From NCBI GenBank assembly GCA_003586115.2, contig QVOM02000025.1, positions 81,752,704 to 81,816,703 of the forward strand: a stretch of 64,000 bases of DNA, read 5' to 3'. The notes beneath the pieces are model-generated. The model was not told the origin of the DNA, made no database searches, and saw nothing but the letters and a program-made list of their open reading frames with translations. Shown in pieces: positions 44,265-55,075 of the stretch. A program made the position numbers and the translations under genes. The DNA is from Salvator merianae. Its lineage: Eukaryota; Chordata; Lepidosauria; Squamata; Teiidae. The first letter of the stretch is position 1. Each line of letters begins with the position of its first letter.

Positions 44265-44594
44265 TAAAATCTGCAGGGGAGGCCCTCCTGGTTGTATCAC
44301 CACCTTCAGTAGTTAATGGAGTGTGGCCCCAGGACAGTGCCATCTTGGGGGTAGCCTCCAGACTGTGGAATATCCTCCTCCATGAGATACAATAGACATC
44401 TTTACTATATGTGTTTAGAAGATTAGTTAAGGTGCACTTATTTACCTTGGCCTTCGGGCTGAGGAAACAGCTTCCCCTCCCTACTTTCAGACACTATTGT
44501 TGCTTTTAGTGGATTCATTTTATATTTTGTTTTTACTGCTGTAAGCTGCTCTGAGAGCTTCGGGTATAGGGTGAGATAAATAAATAAATAAAGT
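44265..44594 (+). mobile_element. L2-like LINE 3' end with (AAAT)n
   Basis: GGCCCTCCTGG, TCCAGACTGTGGAATATCCT, TTGGCCTTCGGGC, CTGTAAGCTGCTCTGAGAGC and GGTATAGGGTGAGATAAATAAATAAATAAA. The decayed coding tail is W-N-x-L-type. Confidence 0.72.
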
Positions 44595-44768
44595 AGTTTA
44601 CTGCTTTCCTTTTTCTCATATCTCAAAGGAGCACAGGACAGTAAATTGCACTAAATTCAGAAGAAAAAAATGCTACCTAAAAAAAAACAGTTCTAAGGAA
44701 TAGGAATATAAAATCCATGACTTCTTAAAACATATTTTTAAAAAATAGATCAATGCTGGCCAAACTAC

Positions 44769-45107
44769 GGCCCTCCAGACAGCAGGGCAACCTCATGGGA
44801 CAAGCACTTACCATGTCTGAATGCACTGTGTACATCCAGGTATTTCCATAGCACAAAATACCTGGAAGCATCCATGCACAGCAGCCATTTCCAGCCCAGT
44901 ACTGGTTCTGTGCATGTGTGATGGCCAAAGATCAAGGAAGGAAGCATCCAGACAGGTTAGCCCATTATGGAAAACCTGTGGTGAGAGTTGGTTTAGCCCA
45001 AATGGTGATAATGTGAGATTTCACCCCTTTTTCATAGGGCTATATTGGGATTGCCCCAATATAGCCCTAGGATCATCCCACATTTTAGGCCCTGTCTGGA
45101 TGGGGCC
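44769..45107. mobile_element. M5 MITE (copy 2) with perfect 14-bp hairpin
   Basis: Left GGCCCTCCAGACAG and right CTGTCTGGATGGGGCC. The internal perfect stem (AGGGCTATATTGGG, 5-nt loop, complement) is at 45036-45068. The flanking triplets TAC and ATA do not match. Confidence 0.8.
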
Positions 45108-46227
45108 ATAGTCACTAGAAATCAAGTTTGACTGGAGGGCAACCTGATCCCTCTCCCCAGCTGCCAAAAGGCAGGCTTTTGGAGGCCAATCTTGCCTGAA
45201 AGAGATGGAGAAGGAGCAACAGACTAGAGAGTTCCTACCATCAGGCTGGCATCTGTATCTCTCCCCTCAGCTATCAGCACATGGACCACTACTGACTTGT
45301 GAAGAGCAGTAAACCACTCATCAGCTTATAGGGGCAGCCCCTTCCCATGAGAAAAGCAGAAACCTATCAAATACTTGCTTGCCTTGTACAGTTGTACCAT
45401 AATATTGTCATGTTTCCATGGATAGAAATACCAGAAAAACAATAACAAGTATTTCAACATCTGGAAGACCGTAGTTGGACCGACATTATCATTACACCAG
45501 AAAGTAAAACCTCATATTTACTTACAGGGAGATCCAGCAATGGAGCACCGGAATTCATCATTTATCCTGTCTCCATAAAGCATAATCTAAAATGGGTGCA
45601 GTCTGGATTAAACCTCACAGAGCTCCAACAGCACATTTTCTGTACATAAACAATGTGTTCTACTACTGATTTATGGTCCCATCTCTGTAAGCGTATTCCT
45701 TGCTCTTAGCATATGGACATGTTCATTGCATCCTACATAAAACTATGTGCCACATTTAATTGGTAAAGATTTTCAGCTAGCACAGTTAAACCCCAAGTTA
45801 CTGGGAGAAGTAACAGGAACAGATGTATTCCACGTGAATCTAGGTTGATCCTTTCATTACAGGTACTGGAAGCCTAGGTATTAAATGAAGCTATAATTCA
45901 AAGTCCAAAGCTGCAAAGTTTGATAAGCAGTTGATAAAGATGTCTGCATAATAGAACACAATCTAATCCAGTGTAAACAAGGGTGGCACCTTTTGGGGAC
46001 TGGAACAGAAAAAGCGGATCCAGGTCTCTCAACTGACTAGGGAAGAATAAAAAGTATTTCCATTTATTTTCTAGAAAATGTTCAGGGAAAATGTGAAATC
46101 AGATACTATTAATTCAAATTACAGTAGTTAGTCTGGAAGAAGCACTACAATCGGTGCATTATTTAAAGAATTGCCAGTGTTTCCTAGTGGATTCATCCTA
46201 GATGACTTGAATTCAGTGGAAGAGTTT
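45108..46227. other. Unique sequence
   Basis: Nothing recognised; no credible coding frame. Confidence 0.4.
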
Positions 46228-46275
46228 AATGATTTATTTATTGGATTGGATTTATATGCCGCCCCTCTCCGAAGA
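46228..46275 (-). mobile_element. L2-like LINE extreme 3' end
   Basis: TTTATTTATTGGATTGGATT and TATATGCCGCCCCTCTCCGA: the complement of a CGGCATATAAAT-type LINE terminus. Confidence 0.65.
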
Positions 46276-46379
46276 CTCAATAGGGAATACTATATAAACA
46301 GGGACTATTAACAGAGATTGCCAGTAAAGTATCAGAAGGTTTAGTGGTGCTTATTCTTGGATCTACAAAACTTCTAAAC

Positions 46380-47042
46380 CCAGGTATGACTCCCCCTATG
46401 AAACTGATGGGTAGGAGAGTTAGGACCAACAAGGGGAAGTATTTTTTTTTTCGCCCAGAGGGTTCCATTGTCTATGGAATTTACTACCAGAAGAAGTGGT
46501 AACAGCAACCAGTCTGGATAGGTTTAAGAAAGGGTTAGATAAATTCATGGAGGCCAGGTGTCTCAAAGGCTACTAGGATGGATGCCTAGGTACCACTTCC
46601 AGGTCGGAGGAACAGGCAGGATGCCTTTAAAGGCCGTTTGCTGGGAGTAGAGAACAACTGAAGATTTTTGCATTCATCTTCCACTTGAGCATGACCAGAA
46701 GCAAATGGTGGGGCACTGTACGAGTCAGGATGCTGGACTGCTTGCGCTGTGGCCTGATCCAACAGGGCTCCTCTTACGTTTTTATAGATAAATTCATGGA
46801 GGACAGATGTATCAATGGCTACTAAAACAGATGCCTAGGTACCACCTCCAGGTTGGAGATCTAGGCAAGATACCTCTAAAGGCAATTTGCAGGAAATCAA
46901 GAACAGGTCCATGGAAGTTGAAAATTTTGCTTTTGTCTTCTGCTTTTGGTGAAGCAGAAGCAATTGTTGGGCAACTGTGTATGATGGGATGCTTGAATAG
47001 ATGAGTTATAGCCTGATCCAGCAGGGGTACTCTTGCATTCTA
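46380..47042 (+). mobile_element. CR1-like LINE C2, coding end and two 3' units
   Basis: The coding remnant (K-L-M-G-R-R-V-R-T-N-K-G-K, R-x-H-x-x-W-N-L-L type and the E-E-V-V block) is followed by a 3' unit. TTCATGG recurs at 46544 and 46793, a 249-bp spacing; both occurrences are preceded by the same TAGATAAA, so the repeat unit includes the end of the coding region. Confidence 0.87.
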
Positions 47043-47344
47043 AGGTTTTCTCCTCAGGAAAAGCTTTTGATCCTGCTGACTTTTTATAATGTAAATTTCA
47101 GTATACACCCTCAAACCACCTCCGATATCACTGGCCTGTAGAAATGATGGATCCATTTTTGTTGTATCACATTTCACTTTTTCCTTGTCACCATGACAAG
47201 CACAATGGCTTGGTAGGTTTCTTCTTCTTCCTGACTGAGGAGGAAGAATATAACTGTAACCTGGGTGAAAAAGGGAACAGGGCCCATGATACACCCTCAA
47301 CATTCCAAATGGGCTTCAAAAGGTTGGCATCCCCTGGGATATAG

Positions 47345-47405
47345 AAAGAGAGCCTGTGTAATATAGCAACTAGAGTGCCAGTCTAGAATCTAAGGTCCTA
47401 GCCAC
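47345..47405 (+). repeat. tRNA-SINE head fragment (family S3, ACE/Sauria-like)
   Basis: GAGAGCCTGTGTAATATAGC, then AACTAGAGTGCCAGTCTAGA resembles the head of squamate ACE/Sauria-type SINEs (GCCAGTGTGGTGTAGTGG..TTAGAGTGCCAGACTAGGA). The rest is missing. Confidence 0.55.
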
Positions 47406-47904
47406 ACACAAGTTGTTTATAATGGTAGAATCTGCTAAAAATGTAATCTGTTAAGGGTTGATCACAAATAAATAGCTGTAGCAGGATGAATGTGCATTTT
47501 CCCTCAACACATATTAATGATCAATCAACACTTATATCTGAGCTGTCCTTAAATAAGCCCTCAAACACAAATGCAACCTGTTTCCTACCCATACCCCTCC
47601 CCTTCCATCTCTCTGCAGCTGTGAAACCCTTTCACACCTGTTTACTTGCTTTATTAGCATTATAGCTCAAAAGCAACCTGCACTGCAACTGGATGCAGAG
47701 TTGTCAATAATGCCTTCATATTTTCTCCTGCAACACCCACTGACAAGAAAATTATGGGAGTTTGTACACACAGATATAAGCAAAATGGAACAAAAGACTA
47801 CTGCACTATCGGAACTGGAAAAAATTCTCAAGAAATAATGGAATAGAAAGTAAATATTGCAGAATAAAAGTGATATGTCAAGCCACCAACAATGATAGTG
47901 GAAT

Positions 47905-48141
47905 TAACCCGCTATATAAATCCTGTGAAGCTAGGCCCTAAGAGTTACTGGGGTGAAACCCCCATCTGGCATGGAAGCTCACTGGGTGATCTTGGGCCAA
48001 TTGCTGTCTTTCAGCCTGAGTTACTTTTCAAAGTTGTTGTGAAGATAGAAGGAAGAGATGGAGAATGGTATGGTATGGTATGCATGACCTTGGACACTTT
48101 GGAAGAAATGCAAAATGTAGGTGCCACAAATAAATAAATAA
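47905..48141 (+). repeat. S3 SINE (ACE/Sauria-like), 5'-truncated
   Basis: CATGGAAGCTCACTGGGTGA, CTTGGGCCAATTGCTG, CTCAGCCTGAG, GTTGTTGTGAAGATAGAAGG, a decayed tail and AAATAAATAAATAA. The order matches known squamate tRNA-SINEs. Two more copies lie at 48.5 and 50.0 kb. Confidence 0.78.
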
Positions 48142-48164
48142 TAGTATGTAAAGGGACACTAAAA

Positions 48165-48475
48165 ACATACGAGGACCCTGCTGGGTCAGGCCACAGTACA
48201 TCTAATCCAGCATCCTGTCTCACACAATAGCCTACCCATTGCTTCTGGCATTCTCAAGCAGAAGACAAAGGCAAAACCTTCACTTGCTCTGACTTCCTGC
48301 AAATGGCCTTTAGAGGCATCCTACCTGTCTCTCCACCCTGGAGGCAGTACCTAGGCATCCATCCTAGTAGCCATTGATATGCCTGCCCTCCATGAATTTG
48401 TTTAATAAGAGCACAAGAGAAACCATGCTGGATCAGGCCACAGCCCATCTAGTCCAGCATCCTGTCTCACAACAG
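48165..48475 (-). mobile_element. CR1-like C2 tail, one full and one partial 3' unit
   Basis: Full unit at about 48165-48400 (ACGAGGACCCTGCTGGGTCA ... CCATGAATTTG), then a spacer TTTAATAAGAGCACAAGAG, then the start of a second unit (CATGCTGGATCAGGCCACAG...) broken at about 48475. Confidence 0.85.
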
Positions 48476-48535
48476 TCGTTAAAGAGTGGGGGGAATTAGA
48501 CACGATAACCTCTGTTCTCTCCCTCCTACATTTTG

Positions 48536-48690
48536 GGGGCAATTCCAACCACTTTTAAACTCCACTGGGTGACCTCAGGCAAATGTCTGCCTCTCAACCC
48601 AACCCAATTCAGGGAGTTTGTTATGAAGATAAAATAAAGGAGAATAATCTTAAGTGCCCTTAGATCTTGTAAGAATAAAATAAATAAAAT
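48536..48690 (+). repeat. S3 SINE, decayed
   Basis: CTCCACTGGGTGACCTCAGG, CTCTCAACCCAACCCAATTC, GTTATGAAGATAAAATAAAG and AAATAAATAAAAT. Confidence 0.7.
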
Positions 48691-49869
48691 CCTGGCCTGA
48701 AGCTGATTATTTCAAACAAAAGAGAAATCCAACATTGTAGAAAGAGCCAAAATAAGTTTTCCAAAACAATGTAGTCAAAAATATCCACCTGCTATACACA
48801 TTCTTTTCAATGTCTTTCTTTTTCATTAGCTATTAAATTAACAGTTAGAGCAAGCAATGACTAAATTTCATCAGCGGCTTCCAGATTAAATTTCAAGACT
48901 GAAATAACAATAATGTAATTTTTACGAAGTGATTGAATGTTCTCTACTTTTAGTCTTGTTCTGAAAACAGCATTTTGACTTCATGGGCTTCTCTGCTGTA
49001 TTCTAAAAAAATTAATATTTTTTAAAGATTAAATGCAACATATTTTGCACTTTTCTGCCACTTGCAGCCACCCACAAATCAGACCATGATATTCAGTTAG
49101 CTTTCAATTCGAAGAATCAATATTGAGGGTTAAATTAATCTAATGTACATCTGTCATCCCACGCTCCGGAGAATAATGGACTTGAGAATAAAGGTTTCAA
49201 AGTGCAGTATAATTTGCACGCAAGCATAAATCTCATGATCGCTAATAAATCGAATCCACACAACTATTTCAGCTGCTGTGTGCTACAATATGAAAACAAA
49301 AAAGATACAAAACATATTTTGTAACCTTGTGTCACTGAACATTATTAAGGACACTTCACAAGTGTAATGCAACTATTTCTGAAGGCACAATTTAAGGGAA
49401 ATCATGTAAATTCTGGGCTAAGCATGATGCCAACAACTAAAAAAGAACTGGTTTAATTGTTTTTTTTTGCTGCAAAATGATTCCAGACAAACGGCTAGGT
49501 TTTGCAAAGTTCTTTAGCTGTGCAAGCAAAATTGCATTCTGTACAAAAATATTTTTATGAAATGTGCATGTTTCAACCAAAAGAGCATGCAAAAACATAA
49601 CATTTAAATTCTGTCTTTTCATGCTTTCATTCAAATCGATGATGAATCTATCACTAAGTGGCAGAAAAACTGAGATGGAACCAAATTAGTTTTTTAGGTT
49701 TATTCTAAGTTTACAGCTGAAGCTGCTCTGTTTACCTACAGAGTGGGATAACCTGGTCAACAGGTGCATGAAGGAATGTAAAGCTAATAGAACCCTCCAC
49801 GCTCCGACTCTCTGGTGATAATTTTTAGCCGCTCAGCCCACTTTCAGGTGAGGAACAAAACAAGATTAA
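48691..49869. other. Unique AT-rich sequence, candidate conserved non-coding element
   Basis: About 1.2 kb free of recognisable repeats in a repeat-dense neighbourhood. It has no frame longer than about 65 codons. It contains motif-like words (AATCTCATGATCGCTAATAA, TTTCAGCTGCTGTGTG, several TAAT cores). Conservation cannot be judged from one sequence. Confidence 0.35.
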
Positions 49870-49973
49870 ATCATTTTATGAACTGCCTTTCTGCAAATGG
49901 AATCAAGGCAGCATATAAAAGCCTTTCAGAAACATCCATATAAGAAAACAAACCATCTGTATACTTAAAAACC

Positions 49974-50380
49974 ATGTGGTGTGTGCTACAACAGAACCTG
50001 GGGGCTCTTGTTTCAATCAGCAGTGAAAGGCCACTGAGTCACCTGGGGCCAATCTCCACCTCTCAGCCCAACTAACTTCACAGGGTTGTTGTGAAGATAA
50101 AATGGAGGTGAGAGAGATGGTGCACACTGTTTTAGGCTCTTTAGAACATAGGAACATAAGAGGAGACCTGCTGGGTCAGGCCACAGTTTGTCTAGTAAAC
50201 CTTCCCATCTCATACAGTGGCCAGCCAATTGCTTCTAGGTATTCTCAAGCAGAAGACAAAGGCAAAACCTTCACCTACTCTCAACTCCCTGCAAATAGCC
50301 TTTAGAGGCATCCTGCATTCCCTTCAACCCAGAGACAGTACCTCTTTGAAGAAAGACAGAATATAAATGCCACTAATAAA
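49974..50380 (+). repeat. S3 SINE interrupted by a C2 LINE tail
   Basis: The SINE head GTGGTGTGTGCTACAACAG, body (CCACTGAGTCACCTGGGGCC, TCACAGGGTTGTTGTGAAGA) and tail (GAAGAAAGACAGAATATAAA, ATGCCACTAATAAACA) are split at 50142/50348. CTCTTT is present at both edges of the insert. Confidence 0.82.
50143..50341 (-). mobile_element. CR1-like C2 tail inserted in an S3 SINE
   Basis: The plus strand runs AGAACATAGGAACATAAGAG, CTGGGTCAGGCCACAG, GCAGAAGACAAAGGCAAAAC, GGCATCCTGC: a single, 5'-truncated C2 unit. CTCTTT at 50137-50142 and 50342-50347 appears to be a 6-bp target duplication. Confidence 0.83.
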
Positions 50381-51723
50381 CAGACAAATAAGCATCAACT
50401 CTTAATCAACTCTTAATCATAAGGTCCAGCAATTAAAATGGAGTGTGGGGAGAACAACAGAAGTAGCCCAAAATAATCAAATGGATGACATATCAACCAA
50501 CCTGTAAATGCATTTCTCACTTATATCTCCAACTGAGGAGCCAGCTGATCAATATTTCTTTATGGCAGAAAAAGATTGATTTAATTTTTTAATCTCTTTC
50601 CACACTTTCACAGATTTGTTAAAGACACAGAAGTTCTGCCACGAATGGGAAAAATGAAGTCAGCAAGCCTACTCACATTTCCCAGTTCCATTAAAGGGTG
50701 TTGAAACAGGCAGCTTGAACCAGTGAATAATTAGTCTCAGGCAGAACATACTGCAAATACTTTTTTCTTTTTTTTAAAATCACACATCGCATCATGCTGT
50801 AAGCCAGTGCAATCATTTACACACTCCAGGCTGCCTTTCTCATTTTTTTTTTTTATCTTAAGGCCTCAACTTTAAAGCAACACCTTTTATGGTGCTTTCT
50901 TACCTCCTACAAGATTTCACAGAACTGCCAAAGCCTGAACAAGGTCTTAGCTTATTCCCACTGGCTCCAGGGTGGAATCCTGGTCTGCAGAGCCTGAGTT
51001 ACTTCTCACCTCATCTTCTGGACACGATTTTTTTGTCTAACATTGCAAGCCCTGCAGAGCTCATGACCACCTGGCTTCCAGAGATTTTTCACTTCCTTCT
51101 TCTCCTCCCTTCTTATGATCTCAGCCAAGAACTTAACTTTATGTACTTTAGCAGGTGGAAATCGAAATCTCTCAATACTCATTCACCTGAGCCGAGCAAA
51201 GATTGCTTACCTTACAAAACCCCGTGAAAAGCCTCGGTTACATCCGTGCCTATTGGAAGTGGTGCTGAAATAGGAGAAGGCAGCAAAAAATAGCTCTGAA
51301 GCTAATTTCAATCCTGATTACAGAAAAGAAAGGAAGAAAGACTGAGCATTTTGCTCCCACCTAGAACGAAGAAACCGAAGGCCGGCAAATCAGTAACAAG
51401 TCAATGAGGCAGGTGGATTCTGTGGAGGCTTGCCAAGTTTAAGCCAGCAGCTCCAAACAACCACCAACTAGTGAATACAGCTCAGATTACTGTCCTTCAA
51501 CTCACCAATTGCCAGCAGGCCTGGGGTGGTGATGTAAGGGGAAAGAGACAGAGAAAAAGAACAAAAAGCATGAAGCAATTTTTGTCAGAGGTTTTAGGGA
51601 ACACAACGGCACCACACTCGGGATGGAAGTGAGAAGGGGAAATAATGCCCAGTGAAAAATGCAGAATAAAAATGTGTGGCACTATTAAAGACATTCAAAC
51701 ATGCATCTCCATAAAGACACAGA
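50381..51723. other. Unique sequence
   Basis: A 112-codon frame at 50889-51227 has no recognised motif. On the minus strand TTTTGTAAGGTAAGC at about 51205-51220 looks like a splice donor, but no exon evidence supports it. Confidence 0.35.
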
Positions 51724-51830
51724 GGCTGCATCCAGACATCATTTACTTATTCTGCTGTACTTGGATATTCCAGAATAAAGCATAGATATCCATATATAGC
51801 AGTATAGATAAAGGATGTCTGGATGCAGCC
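51724..51830. mobile_element. Miniature palindromic element with M5-type termini
   Basis: GGCTGCATCCAGACATC and GATGTCTGGATGCAGCC are a perfect inverted pair; ATTTACTTATTCTGC... and the interior are short, total 107 bp. The terminal sequence equals that of M5, so it is probably an internally deleted relative. Flanks AGA and TTA do not match. Confidence 0.85.
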
Positions 51831-51959
51831 TTAATCATTCATTATAAAGATTTTCTTTTCCCAATAACCACAAAAATCTTGAAAACTGAGCCTTGGTATA
51901 AAACTCTGTTGACAAAGAAACTGTGAACATACTAAGGTCCAGGGATAAATAAAAAACTT

Positions 51960-52235
51960 GAAAGTACCCCACTCATGTAAAAGCCCAAACAATGGGAGTT
52001 TCCAGACGTGTTAAAAATACCAGCAAGTTTCATCACATGTGTTGGGACTGTGAAATCATTCAAAACTTCTGGAACTTAGTTATAAGAGAAATCCAAGACA
52101 TAATACCATCGAGAATAACATTTACACCTGATCTCTGCTTGTTGCAACTTCTGAAAGAAGACTCAACTCCTAGTGCCACCAGAAATTTACTAAATTTTTT
52201 GCTAACTGCTGCCAACAAGTAATAGCTCAGGGTTG
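51960..52235 (+). pseudogene. L1-type LINE ORF2 C-terminal fragment
   Basis: The frame at 51992-52222 encodes K-F-H-H-M-C-W-D-C-E-I-I-Q-N-F-W-N-L-V-I, which aligns with the L1 C-terminal H-M-W-W-T-C...K-K-F-W motif at 61.05 kb. A block P-D-L-C-L-L-Q-L-L follows, as in L1. The residue at the second W is C, and the upstream region is lost. It is more diverged from the 59-kb L1 than a recent copy would be. Confidence 0.7.
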
Positions 52236-52375
52236 GAAAAACACACCTCAACTGACTATTCAATACTGGTACTCTCGCCTCTCAGTGTCACCAAATGCCA
52301 AGACAAATTCCAGAACTTGCTCATTACATGATTTGGCAACCATGTTTCATGAAGGTTTCAAGAAAAGATGATTCT

Positions 52376-52982
52376 GGATGTGATGAGACATGCTTCAAAG
52401 AGGTGCCCTCTGAGCAAATCTGAGTCTGAATAACAGGGATTTTTTTGCCAACATTTGCCTTACGCTGTCTCAAAGCCTTGGAAAGGTTACCTCTTCATCG
52501 TTTGAGATCTCATAGTACTGAAGGCATCTCTTTATTTAAGCCACATTGGGTGGGAAACTAAAAAAGCAAAGACGCAGAGGTCTTCTGCCATAAGAGGACC
52601 AATTGCCAATCAGTAGGTAACACCAATAGTCAAAGGAAGTGTTGCCTGACTTGGAGGTAAATGCAGGCTGCAGTGTGGCAAAATAAGGTAGGTTTTCAGC
52701 ACCATGGGCCTTTCTGCACTTTGACTTATTCCAGATTATATCTCAGAATAGAGACCTGCCATCTGCATGCTAGTGCAGACTATGGTAGGCCCTGGGCAAG
52801 ACCTTCTATAGTTTGCACTAGCATGTGGACGGCAGGTCCCTATTCCGGGATATAATCCGCCATAAGGCCAAGTGCAGAAAGGGCCCAGCTTCAGGTAACT
52901 GTAAGGCATTGTTTGTGCATCTGGAGATGGGATGCGTTTTGTTAAAAGGATGACTTTAAAAAGCCCTGTCTAGCGCACACTC
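52376..52982. mobile_element. DNA element M4 (copy 3) interrupted by M2
   Basis: GGATGTGATGAGACATGCTT at the left and AAGCCCTGTCTAGCGCACAC at the right, with the M4 blocks (GTGCCCTCTGAG, TTTGCCTTACGC, GCCTGACTTGGAGG). An M2 MITE interrupts it at 52706-52886. The right terminus lacks the final CC, so the duplication is uncertain (TCT may flank both sides). Confidence 0.82.
52706..52886. mobile_element. Palindromic MITE M2 (copy 2) nested in M4
   Basis: GGGCCTTTCTGCACTTTGAC and CCAAGTGCAGAAAGGGCCC termini, with the same foldback interior as 12869-13048 (TGCTAGTGCAGACTATGGTA / TATAGTTTGCACTAGCATGT). The flanking triplets do not match. Confidence 0.88.
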
Positions 52983-52983
52983 T

Positions 52984-53690
52984 GTTATTCCTGATTTGCT
53001 TTCTGTGGACATATGGATACAATAGCAATTATTTTATTAATATGTTTAAAATTACAAATATGATATGATATGGATATGTATTTTTGGCATTCCCCATACT
53101 CTCTTTCATTGAAATCCATATTAGCCATTATTGGACCTGACTTGCTGAGATTTCCAGCACTATATTGTTCTGGCATGTTACGAGATGATCAATAGTCTTA
53201 TGTAGCTCTTTTGGCATCACACTGGAAGTAACATTAGGAACCTCATTGTGTGTCAGGAAAAAATACAAAAGAAAGGGGGGTGGCTGGCATTTGCTCACAG
53301 AAGTTGTTTCCAACATGATGGCAAAGGAGCTTGAACATGTCCCGTAGTACACATTTTGGGGAAATGCTAGTATTCAATAAAGACCTGGCATTTACTCATG
53401 CTGTCTAGAAAGTCCCTATGTGGCATTTAACATTATATAAGATATATTATTTATAACACCACTTTTCCATCAATTCAAAATGGTTTGCAATAAAATGACA
53501 TTACACAAAGTATCCATAACACTATTTTAACTGTATAATCTTTCCAAAGCAAGATGAAATATTAAAGAATTACAAAATCAAGCTGAATATATTGAAGTAC
53601 AAAGTGATGTAAATTACAAGGCTCACATAATAGCTAGAATACATTCAAAAACAAGGTTATCTGGAGCTGCCATTGCTCCAACAATAGGAC
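52984..53690. other. Unique sequence
   Basis: No gene recognised; 53440-53520 may hold a decayed L2-like tail (TTATTTATAACACCACTTTTCC, GGTTTGCAATAAAATG) on the minus strand. Confidence 0.4.
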
Positions 53691-53691
53691 C

Positions 53692-54088
53692 AGGGGACAC
53701 TCAATGAAGCTGAAGGACAGGAGATTTAGGACCAACAAGGCGAAGTATTTATTCACCCAGAGGGTCATTGGTCTATGAAATTTACCACCAGAAGAGGTGG
53801 TGACAGCAATCAACCTGGATAGCTTTAAGAACAGATTGGACAGATTCATGGAGGCCAGGTGTATTCAATGGCTACTGAAATGGCCAGCTAGATACTGCCT
53901 TCCAGGGTGGAGAGACAGGCAGCATGCTTCTAAAGGAAATTTGCAGGGAGTCGAGAGCAGGTGAAGGTTTTGCCTTTATATTCTGCTTAAGAATGCCCAG
54001 AAGCAATTGGTGGGCCACCGTGTGAGACAGGAGGCTGGACTAGATGGGCCATGGCCCAATCCAGAAGGGCTCTTCTTATGTTCTTATA
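53692..54088 (+). mobile_element. CR1-like LINE C2, single 3' unit
   Basis: Coding end M-K-L-K-D-R-R-F-R-T-N-K-A-K-Y, F-T-Q-R-V-I-G-L, T-T-R-R-G-G-D type, then one 3' unit: TTCATGGAGGCCAGG...GAATGCCCAGAAGCAATTGG...GACAGGAGGCTGGACTAGAT, ending TTCTTATGTTCTTAT at about 54088. It is a useful single-unit reference for the tandem copies. Confidence 0.9.
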
Positions 54089-54689
54089 TTATTTTGTTCA
54101 TTGGCATAGAGTAGTTATGGGGAAACAAGCCTGTGAGCCCCAGATTTAGAGTTTCCCAGCAAGACGGGGTTGTAGGTGTGATTTTTTTTCCCCTATAATT
54201 TTCTAGCTGCAAAACCAAGGAATTCTAATTGATAGCTAGGACGGGATATCTTTAAGTCTGCAGGCTGAAAACTAGAATTAGATATAAACACAACTATCAT
54301 AAACATTTATGTTAGCTATTAGACACCACTTAAGTACACTGCACATCCTAAAAATGACAGCTATAGAAACATAGCCATTTATTAGCCATGTTTATAAATT
54401 ACTCCTCACCCTTCACACAAACAACTTCCCAAACCAGCGTGCCACAGAGCAAAAACTATTTAGTCAAGGCTGAAACAAAACACACATTAAAGTGAGTAAT
54501 TAAACTAGAAAGCTAACTGTTAGAAAGGATGTAGCAGAATTAATCATAGAAGGACAGCAGGGAAAATGATCTGGTTCAGCACTCAATGTACAGTATAGTG
54601 CAACTCTTAAAACGTGTTTTCATATGATGCATTTTCAATATTTAGCTTTTGTGAGCCATCATCTCTCAACATGTGGAATTTTTTTTGTT

Positions 54690-55075
54690 AATTAATTAAC
54701 ATATTTATTATTTGCATTTGTATATGCTCCCAGAGCAGTTTACAAAACAAACAAGCTACTGCTACCACACATAAAACCACATTCGGTCAGCATGAGGTCA
54801 GGCCACTGTTGGGAGCTGATGAAAGATATTCCCAGCTTCCTCTTTCTCCTCCACTTTCCTCAGGCAATGTGCTCTTTGAGAATGAATTTGAGGATCAGGA
54901 GGGACAGCTGTTCTGGGAAATATCTCACTTTAGGCAAAGCTCTAGAAGGAAGCGAAAGAGCCAGTAGAAGAGGCGATTACAGCACGGGGAAAGCAAAGGC
55001 ACAGAGAATGCTTGTTTTTGTTTCCCCTTTTTTAACAGGCATCATGGGAGGCAACACTCAAGGGTCCTTGCTGCT
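54690..55075 (-). repeat. Repeat R1, uninterrupted copy
   Basis: It aligns with 8395-8905 but lacks the SINE: AACAAACAAGCTACTGCTAC, AGCATGAGGTCAGG, CTTCCTCTTTCTCCTCCACT, GGACAGCTGTTCTGG, GGCAAAGCTCTAGAAGGAAG. It acts as the empty site. Confidence 0.75.

Noticed and set aside
51205..51220. Strong splice-donor-like AAGGTAAGC on the minus strand
   Set aside because: Isolated match without an adjacent coding exon, acceptor or conserved frame.
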